The notes under the pieces are model-generated. The model was not told where the DNA came from. It saw only the letters and a list, made by a program, of their open reading frames with translations, and did not search any database. Below are positions 58,566 to 64,000 of a stretch of 64,000 bases of DNA, piece by piece. A program made the position numbers and the translations under genes. The DNA comes from Streptomyces armeniacus (GTDB taxonomy: Bacteria; Actinomycetota; Actinomycetes; Streptomycetales; Streptomycetaceae), in NCBI RefSeq assembly GCF_003355155.1, contig NZ_CP031320.1, forward strand, positions 5,757,367 through 5,821,366, in the 5' to 3' direction. Each line of letters starts with the position of its first letter. Within the stretch, counting starts at the first letter, position 1.

Positions 58566-58581
58566 ATGCCCATATGGGCAT
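58566..58581. promoter_or_regulatory. Perfect 16-bp palindrome, ArsR operator
   Basis: ATGCCCATATGGGCAT is exactly self-complementary and lies 11 bp upstream of the ArsR start, the typical auto-regulatory position. Confidence 0.8.
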
Positions 58582-58697
58582 GCGTCAAGCGGAAGGGGTG
58601 ACTGAGGCGGCACGAAAGAGGGTCAATCCGTACAACTTTGTTCAAGTCCCGCTTGTCTGATGTGTTGCCATAAAGGAATGCATCAGAGGGGGCTTCC

Positions 58698-59342
58698 ATG
58701 CGCAACAAGAGATCGTCCGCACGCAGACCGTCCGCCGCCAGGCCGCTCGCCGGTGGCATCGCCGTCGTCAGTGCCGGGCTCCTGGCCGCCGTGGCTGTCG
58801 GGCCCGCCGCGGCGAGCAGTGGCGAGGCGCCCGTACGGGTCGCCGCCGCCGGGGCGAGCTGCGGCGTCGTCAACTGGGGCAGCCTGCCCAAGGCCGCCGA
58901 CGGCACCGGCGACCGGCCGCTGACGAACGTACGGACAGGCCGCCACGACTGCTACGACCGCATGGTCCTCGACGTACGCGGCGGACTGCCCGCGAGCACC
59001 GTCGGCTACCAGGTGCGGTACGTCGACAAGTTCCACCAGGACGGCTCCGGCCGGGAGATCGCGATCTCCGGAGGGGCGATCCTCGAGATCGTGGCGCTCG
59101 CGCCGAGCTACGACCCCGACACCCACCAGCCGACGTACGCCGGACGCGGCGGCCGGCCGCTGCCGGGTGTCAGCCTCAGCGGCTACCGCACGTTCCGCGA
59201 CGCCCGCTTCGGCGCGAGCTACGAGGGCCGGACCCAACTCGGCCTGGGCGTACGGGCGCGGCTGCCGTTCCGCGTGTTCCAGCTCGGCGACCGGCTGGTG
59301 GTCGACGTGGCGCACTCGTGGACGGCGACCACCGCACGCTGA
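58698..59342 (+). CDS. Exported AMIN-like domain protein
   Basis: 214 aa. Signal segment after a basic start (LAGGIAVVSAGLLAAVAVGPAAASS, about 17-42), then a beta-rich domain with TNVRTGRHDCYDRMVLDVRG and FRVFQLGDRLVVDVAHSW, matching the actinobacterial AMIN-like exported family. The two Cys (SCGVV, HDCYD) may form a disulphide. A CAACTTT - GTCTGA pair (58633 and 58655) upstream resembles an ECF sigma promoter, tentatively. Function unknown; AMIN domains often bind the cell wall. Confidence 0.85.
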   Translation: MRNKRSSARRPSAARPLAGGIAVVSAGLLAAVAVGPAAASSGEAPVRVAAAGASCGVVNWGSLPKAADGTGDRPLTNVRTGRHDCYDRMVLDVRGGLPASTVGYQVRYVDKFHQDGSGREIAISGGAILEIVALAPSYDPDTHQPTYAGRGGRPLPGVSLSGYRTFRDARFGASYEGRTQLGLGVRARLPFRVFQLGDRLVVDVAHSWTATTAR

Positions 59343-59351
59343 CTCCACGCG

Positions 59352-59371
59352 GGCGCCCCACCGGGGGCGCC
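59352..59371. terminator. 8-bp stem terminator between convergent genes
   Basis: GGCGCCCC (59352-59359) pairs with GGGGCGCC (59364-59371) around a 4-nt loop, 10 bp after the AMIN-like stop. Confidence 0.7.
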
Positions 59372-59451
59372 GCGGATGCCGCGGATGCCGTCGAGGCCCC
59401 ACCGCGGATGCCGCCGGGGTCCCGGGCCCTGCCGGAGGTGCCGGGCGCCCG

Positions 59452-60153
59452 TCAGCCGTCCAGCGCCGTCCGCCACTCCCGTACGGCGGCGGCGCTGACC
59501 GGCGACGTCCAGCCCGCCGTACGGGCCGCGCCGCCGATGTGGAACGCGTCGACGCCCGCCGCCCGCAGCGCCGGTACGTGCTCCAGCCGCAGGCCGCCGC
59601 CGACCATCAGCCGCGGCCCGTAGCCCGGTTCGCGTGCGGCGCTGCGGGCGGCTTCGGCGCGCAGCACCTCCATGCCGTCGTCGACGCCCGTGGGCGCACC
59701 GGCGGTGAGGTACGTGTCGAGGCCCGGCAGGTCGGCGAGTTGCTTGCGGAGGCCGTCGCGGTCGGCGGCGCGGTCGATCGCGCGGTGGAACGTCCACGGG
59801 CAGCCCGCCGTCGCCTCGGCGAGCGCGCCGACGGCGTACAGGTCCGGCTGGCCCGCCTCGTCCAGGAAGCCGAGCACGAACTCGTCGGCGCCCGCCGCCC
59901 GCAGCTCCCGCGCCCGCGCGAGCAGCCCGTCGAGCGCTTCGGCGCCGCCGACGGTGAACCCGTCCGCCGCGCGCAGCATCACGCGGAGCGGGATGTCGAC
60001 GGCGGCGCGGATGCGTACGAAGGTCTCGCGGCTGGGTACGAGTCCGTCGGCCGCCATGTCGGTGACCAGTTCGAGGCGGTCCGCCCCTCCGGCCTGAGCG
60101 GCGCGCGCGTCGGCGGCGTCGAGCGCGATCACCTCGAGAATTGGTCTAGACAT
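59452..60153 (-). CDS. cutC: CutC-family TIM-barrel protein
   Basis: 233 aa. The family hallmarks are complete: LEVIALDAADARAAQAGGADRLELVTDMAADGLVPS, the IPLRVMLRAADGFTV strand, GADEFVLGFLD, FHRAIDRAAD and LTAGAPTGVDDG...MVGGGLRLEHV. Named for copper homeostasis in E. coli, but the biochemical role is unsettled. ATG at 60153 has no clear ribosome site. The start codon itself lies within a DasR-like site (60139-60154), so binding there would block it. Confidence 0.9.
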   Translation of the reverse strand: MSRPILEVIALDAADARAAQAGGADRLELVTDMAADGLVPSRETFVRIRAAVDIPLRVMLRAADGFTVGGAEALDGLLARARELRAAGADEFVLGFLDEAGQPDLYAVGALAEATAGCPWTFHRAIDRAADRDGLRKQLADLPGLDTYLTAGAPTGVDDGMEVLRAEAARSAAREPGYGPRLMVGGGLRLEHVPALRAAGVDAFHIGGAARTAGWTSPVSAAAVREWRTALDG

Positions 60154-60154
60154 G
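60139..60154. promoter_or_regulatory. DasR-like (dre) site over the cutC start
   Basis: TTGGTCTAGACA matches the core of the recalled DasR consensus TGGTCTAGACCA at 10 of 12 positions. It overlaps the cutC ATG and lies about 60 bp upstream of the divergent HD gene. Confidence 0.45.
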
Positions 60155-60211
60155 TAAGAAAGACTGCCACAGCCCCGGCGGACCCGGTAGACGGCCCTCA
60201 CAATTGTGTCC

Positions 60212-60889
60212 ATGAGCACCACCCGCACGGACGACGGCCTGCTCGAACGGTGGACCGCGCTGCTCGCGCGCGTACGCGCCGACGCCCCCGCCTCCGGCCC
60301 GGCCCTCGACCCCGCGCCCGACCCGGCCGCGTACGGCGCGAACCTGCTCGCCCGCTGGGCCGAACCGCAGCGCCGCTACCACACCACCGACCACCTCCGC
60401 GCCGTCCTCGACCACGTCGACGCCCTGGCCGGGCACGCCGCCGACCCGGACGCCGTACGCCTCGCCGCCTGGTTCCACGACGCCGTCTACCGCCCCGACC
60501 GCAGCGAGAACGAGGAGCGCAGCGCCCACCTCGCCGAACGCGCCCTCGCCGAGGCCGGCGTCCCCGCCGACCGTACGGCCGAGGTCGCCCGCCTCGTACG
60601 GCTCACCGCCGGCCACGACCCCGCCCCCGGCGACACCAACGGCGAGGTCCTGTGCGACGCCGACCTGGCCGTCCTGGCGGGCTCCCCCGAGGCGTACGCG
60701 CACTACGCCGCCGCCGTACGCCAGGAGTACGGCTTCGTCCCGGACGACGCCTTCCGCGCGGGCCGCAAACAGGTCCTGCACCAACTCCTCGCCCTCCCCC
60801 ACCTGTTCCGCACCCCGTACGGCCGCACCCACTGGGAACGCACGGCCCGCCACAACGTCCGCGCGGAACTGGACCTGCTCAGCGCCTGA
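60212..60889 (+). CDS. HD-domain protein (predicted metal-dependent phosphohydrolase)
   Basis: 225 aa. Metal-binding pattern: His in RYHTTDHLRAVLDHVD, His-Asp in AAWFHDAVY, later His in TAGHDPAPGDTNG and Asp in LCDADLAVL. Short family of predicted phosphohydrolases, substrate unknown. ATG at 60212 is used; a GTG two codons earlier is equally possible. A CACAATTGTG palindrome directly upstream may be the -10/operator. Divergent from cutC. Confidence 0.87.
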   Translation: MSTTRTDDGLLERWTALLARVRADAPASGPALDPAPDPAAYGANLLARWAEPQRRYHTTDHLRAVLDHVDALAGHAADPDAVRLAAWFHDAVYRPDRSENEERSAHLAERALAEAGVPADRTAEVARLVRLTAGHDPAPGDTNGEVLCDADLAVLAGSPEAYAHYAAAVRQEYGFVPDDAFRAGRKQVLHQLLALPHLFRTPYGRTHWERTARHNVRAELDLLSA

Positions 60890-61019
60890 ATCCCCGCGCC
60901 GAATGCCGGACGCCGCGCGACGCGATGCGCGCCGCGCGGTGACGTGTCTCATACGGTGTCCGGCCGGGTCGGCGGCGCGGGGAGGAATAGTGGGGTCCGG
61001 GGTGGAGTTGGCAGATGAC

Positions 61020-62339
61020 ATGCCCACCCACTCCCCGGCCCGGTCGCCCAAGGCTGCCCGCGTACGCATGCCCGTCGCCGTCTACGTACTCGGCCTGTCC
61101 GTCTTCGCGCTGGGCACCTCGGAGTTCATGCTCGCGGGCATCCTCGAGCCGCTCGCGCGGGACATGGACGTCTCGATCCCGAAGGCCGGGCTGCTCGTTT
61201 CCGCGTTCGCGATCGGGATGGTGGTCGGAGCTCCGGCGCTGGCGGCGGCCACGCTGCGGCTGCCGCGCCGTACGACGCTCATCGCGCTGCTGACCGTCTT
61301 CGGGCTGGGGCAGGTGGCGGGCGCGGTGGCGCCGACGTACGCGGTGCTGTTCGCGTCACGGGTCCTCAGCGCGCTCGCCTGCGCGGGCTTCTGGGCGGTC
61401 GGCGCGGCCGTCGCGATCTCCCTGGTGCCCGTGAACGCGCGGGCACGCGCCATGGCGATCATGGTCGGCGGGCTGAGCATCGCCAACATCGCCGGCGTAC
61501 CGGCGGGCGCCTTCCTCGGGCAGCACGCGGGCTGGCGTTCGGCGTTCTGGGCGGTGGCCGCGATGTCCGCGGTCGCGCTGGTCGGCGTCGTCACGCTGGT
61601 GCCCCGTACGCGCCCGGCGACCGGCGCCGACGCACCACGCCTCCGCAACGAGCTGCGCATCTACGCCGACCGGCAGGTCTGGCTCGCCCTCGCGACGATC
61701 GCACTGAACGCCGCCGCCGTCTTCGCCCTCTTCTCGTACCTCTCCCCGCTGCTCACCGACACCGCCGGACTCGCGGAGAGCTGGGTGCCGTGGATCCTCG
61801 GGCTGTTCGGGGTCGGAGCGCTGGCCGGTACGGCGGTGGGCGGACGCATCGCGGACGCGCACCTCTTCGGCACGATGTACGCGGGGATCGCCGCGTCGAC
61901 CGTCGTACTCGGCGTGCTGGCGCTCGTCGCGCACAACCCGGCCGCCACGGTCGTACTCGCCTTCATGCTCGGCTTCACGGCCTTCCTGACGGCGCCCGCG
62001 CTGAACGCCCGCATGTTCAACGTCGCCAACGCGGCGCCCACGCTGGCCGGTGCGACGACGACCGCCTCGTTCAACATCGGCAACACGCTCGGGCCGTGGC
62101 TCGGCGGGCTCGTCATCGGCGCGGGCTGGGGGTACCCGGCCGTCGCCTGGACGGGCGCCGCGCTGGCCGCGGCGGCCGTGGGCACGACGGCGGTGGCGTC
62201 GCGGCTGCACCGCCGGGTGGCGGCGACGCGGGTGGTGGCGGGCGGGGCGGGGACGGCGGCTTCGCCGGCGGCGGACGCGTCGGTGGACGCGTCGGTGGAC
62301 GCGTCGGCGGCGTACGGCCGGGGCCCCTCGGCCCACTGA
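61020..62339 (+). CDS. MFS efflux transporter, Cmx/CmrA-type (chloramphenicol exporter family)
   Basis: 439 aa, 12 membrane helices. MPVAVYVLGLSVFALGTSEFML, VSAFAIGMVVGAPALAAATLRLPRRT and ALACAGFWAVGAAVAISLVPVNARARAMAIMVGG match the DHA1 group that includes Cmx/CmrA exporters. The actual substrate is not shown by sequence; many genomes carry such genes without resistance. ATG at 61020 has GGAG 12 nt upstream; GTG 61002 would add six residues. The C-terminus has a 12-bp tandem repeat (ASVD repeats), variable and probably dispensable. Confidence 0.87.
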   Translation: MPTHSPARSPKAARVRMPVAVYVLGLSVFALGTSEFMLAGILEPLARDMDVSIPKAGLLVSAFAIGMVVGAPALAAATLRLPRRTTLIALLTVFGLGQVAGAVAPTYAVLFASRVLSALACAGFWAVGAAVAISLVPVNARARAMAIMVGGLSIANIAGVPAGAFLGQHAGWRSAFWAVAAMSAVALVGVVTLVPRTRPATGADAPRLRNELRIYADRQVWLALATIALNAAAVFALFSYLSPLLTDTAGLAESWVPWILGLFGVGALAGTAVGGRIADAHLFGTMYAGIAASTVVLGVLALVAHNPAATVVLAFMLGFTAFLTAPALNARMFNVANAAPTLAGATTTASFNIGNTLGPWLGGLVIGAGWGYPAVAWTGAALAAAAVGTTAVASRLHRRVAATRVVAGGAGTAASPAADASVDASVDASAAYGRGPSAH

Positions 62340-62716
62340 CGCCGACCGGGCGCCAGCCCGCACCCCGTCCAATCCAGCCCGTCCGGCGCTTGAGGACGAA
62401 CCGGGGCGGCCAACGGCCGGTGGCTGGCCCAGCCGAGCGGCCCACAACACGCAACCCATGGCCGAGGGCCGTCCTCAAACGCCGGACAGGCTCGATGTCG
62501 TGGCCGACGTCCGTACTCAAGCAACGGGCCGAAGCGGCTGGATGAGGGCCGTTCGCCGGTTGAAAGTTTTGCCCGGCGGCGATCATCCCCGCAGCTCACA
62601 GACGCGATCAGCGGACTAGACCACAGGCACGTCGCGTGCGCTCTTTCCGTCGCCCGCGCTGTCGCGTATTTGTGACATGTCTGCATCAGACACCACCCCT
62701 GACCCAGGAGGCACTC
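62340..62716. other. 377-bp non-coding region with inverted dispersed repeats
   Basis: GTCCGGCGCTTGAGGAC (62381-62397) and, 73 bp later, its near-exact inverse GTCCTCAAACGCCGGAC (62471-62487) are copies of the dispersed element also seen at 9416. They form a large stem that may terminate the MFS gene. A DasR-like site at 62610 and an AGGAGG ribosome site before 62717 follow. No gene is supported here. Confidence 0.65.
62610..62625. promoter_or_regulatory. DasR-like (dre) site upstream of GH25 muramidase
   Basis: CGGACTAGACCA (62612-62623) matches the recalled dre core TGGTCTAGACCA at 10 of 12 positions, about 90 bp before the muramidase start. GlcNAc-responsive control of a cell-wall hydrolase would be sensible, but the match is imperfect. 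Confidence 0.4.
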
Positions 62717-63658
62717 ATGCGCAGACCCACCCCCCACAGCTTCTACGCGCGTAGGACCGCGGACCAGGCCGTGAACACGACCGCGAGCAGGGCCGTACGG
62801 AGGACCGCCATGGCCGCCGGCGTCGTCGGTGCGGCGATGGCCCTCACGCTGACGACCGTCGGGACCTCGAACGCCGCCCCGGCCGGCGGCGAGGAGGAAG
62901 GTTACCGGCTCGGCGAAGGCCGCATGGGCATCAGCGCGGAGAAGGAGGCGGCAGGCAAGGAGCGCCGTCAGATCGGCGCGCAGGACACCAGCGGTGTCCA
63001 GGGCATCGACGTGTCCCACTACCAGGGCAGCATCAACTGGGGCTCGGTGAAGAGTGCCGGCATCCAGTTCGCCTGGATCAAGGCCACCGAGGGCACCACC
63101 TACAAGGACCCGAAGTTCGGCGCCAACTACACCGGCGCCTACAACAACAAGGTCATCCGCGGCGCGTACCACTTCGCCCGCCCCGGCTCGTCGAGCGGTG
63201 CGGCGCAGGCAGACTTCTTCGCCAAGAACGGCGGAGCCTGGTCCGCGGACAACCTCACGCTTCCCGGCGTGCTGGACATCGAGAACGGCTCCAGCTCGCA
63301 GTGCCACGGGCTGAGCCAGGCCTCGATGCGCAACTGGATCTCCGACTTCCACTCGACCTACAAGTCGCGGACCTCCCGTGACGTGGTCATCTACACCACG
63401 GCCGACTGGTGGAAGAACTGCACGGGCAACTGGAGCGGCATGAGCGACAAGTCGCCGCTGTGGGTTGCGCACTGGACGACCGGCAGCCCCACCATCCCGT
63501 CCGGCTTCCCGTTCTGGACTGTCTGGCAGTACACGGACAGCGGGAACATCGGCGGGATCAACCCGGTCGACCGCAACAAGTTCAACGGCTCGCGGGACAG
63601 GCTGCTCGCCCTGGCGAACAACACCTCGCTGGCCAAGCCAATGGTGGACGCACGCTGA
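62717..63658 (+). CDS. Secreted GH25 muramidase (lysozyme)
   Basis: 313 aa. A long basic start and signal peptide (about 30-60, TAMAAGVVGAAMALTLTTVG...SNAAPA) is followed by a charged pro-region and the GH25 barrel (from about 93): GIDVSHYQGSINW (catalytic Asp), FAWIKATEGTTYKD, GAYHFARP, the D-x-E pair in GVLDIEN and WQYTDSG. It hydrolyses the MurNAc-GlcNAc bond of peptidoglycan outside the cell. AGGAGG precedes the ATG at 62717. No separate wall-binding repeat is seen. Confidence 0.94.
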   Translation: MRRPTPHSFYARRTADQAVNTTASRAVRRTAMAAGVVGAAMALTLTTVGTSNAAPAGGEEEGYRLGEGRMGISAEKEAAGKERRQIGAQDTSGVQGIDVSHYQGSINWGSVKSAGIQFAWIKATEGTTYKDPKFGANYTGAYNNKVIRGAYHFARPGSSSGAAQADFFAKNGGAWSADNLTLPGVLDIENGSSSQCHGLSQASMRNWISDFHSTYKSRTSRDVVIYTTADWWKNCTGNWSGMSDKSPLWVAHWTTGSPTIPSGFPFWTVWQYTDSGNIGGINPVDRNKFNGSRDRLLALANNTSLAKPMVDAR

Positions 63659-63925
63659 CCGATCCGCCCCAGCACAGGGTGAGTTGACCCATGTGACACG
63701 CGGGAGTAGCACGCGAGGCCGCGGAACTGGTCCGTGGACGGGAGGGCCACCTTCCGGTCATGGACCAGGGCCTACCAGTTGTGAAGACCTGACCGCTTCG
63801 CACTTTCATTCGGCCTCTCGTGCAACTTTCCAGCCGGTACGGACCTCTCACTTGTTACCCGGTAAGACCATCCGGGGGCGACTGCCGGGCGGCAGACACC
63901 GCAAAACGGGAGGGACAAGGCAAGC

Positions 63926-64000
63926 ATGAAGAGGACGACGGGCGGCGCACCCGAGGCCGGAGCAGCAGCCAAGGCCGCAGCCGAGGCCGTAACGGCGCGA
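63926..64000 (+). CDS. Start of an unidentified gene, cut by window edge
   Basis: ATG at 63926 opens 25 codons (MKRTTGGAPEAGAAAKAAAE...) with no stop before the edge. GGGAGGG lies 10-16 nt upstream, a loose fit. The Ala/Glu/Lys-rich start gives no family. The 267-bp gap before it contains a TTACC-C-GGTAA palindrome (63855-63865). Confidence 0.4.
   Translation, partial: MKRTTGGAPEAGAAAKAAAEAVTAR

Overview
The window is high-GC (roughly 70% or more by eye) actinobacterial DNA with Streptomyces hallmarks: GTG starts, apparently leaderless genes behind TANNNT -10 boxes, Tat-lipoprotein sugar-binding proteins, CUT1 sugar importers without their own ATPase, and families typical of the genus (DUF6230/DUF6114, DUF3817, AIM24, GH25). 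The order icmA - TetR - thioredoxin/TPR protein - DUF6230 - DUF6114 - pyk - ackA agrees with what I recall of the S. coelicolor core chromosome around SCO5415-SCO5424. The organism is therefore very probably a Streptomyces or close relative. No rRNA, tRNA or CRISPR array was recognised.

Layout. 1-6 kb: amidase (cut by the window edge), D-2-hydroxyacid dehydrogenase, two Asp/Glu-racemase/maleate-isomerase-type proteins and a luciferase-like flavin monooxygenase. 6.2-6.4 kb: remnant of an IS481-family element. 6.5-9.5 kb: an Asp-rich PepSY protein divergent from a two-component system. 9.5-12.2 kb: MarR regulator and three overlapping AIM24 genes. 12.3-18.2 kb: two DUF3817 proteins, a membrane GT2 (cellulose-synthase-like) enzyme followed by a 208-bp MITE-like element, an ArsR-like regulator divergent from an MFS exporter, and a second MarR regulator.

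18.3-30.1 kb: a two-sided carbohydrate locus. Leftward: binding protein, two permeases, GH76, GH38. Rightward: mannose-6-phosphate-isomerase-like protein, ROK kinase, LacI regulator. Twin LacI-type operators lie between them. The best reading is alpha-mannan or mannoside use. 30.2-40 kb: conserved core with isobutyryl-CoA mutase large subunit, TetR, thioredoxin/TPR co-chaperone, the DUF6230-DUF6114-coiled-tail trio, pyruvate kinase and acetate kinase.

40.1-44.2 kb: an island-like insert (XRE regulator, HD hydrolase, two small proteins, a radical SAM enzyme with a TTA codon, an APH-type kinase). It sits where pta would be expected next to ackA, with a 5 x 16-bp tandem repeat at the junction. 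I consider it the best candidate for an undescribed system.

44.4-57 kb: a long leftward furanose/pentose locus: GH172 (DUF2961) hydrolase, CUT1 importer, arabinose/fucose-type isomerase, complete CUT2 importer and FGGY kinase. A divergent LacI gene and two LacI-type operators head it. GH172 + FucI-like isomerase + FGGY kinase fits D-arabinan or another furanoside, but this is inference. 57-64 kb: an ArsR-SRPBCC-RibD/DHFR operon with a perfect operator palindrome, a secreted AMIN-like protein, CutC, an HD protein, a Cmx-type MFS exporter, a secreted GH25 muramidase with a DasR-like upstream site, and the start of one more gene at the edge.
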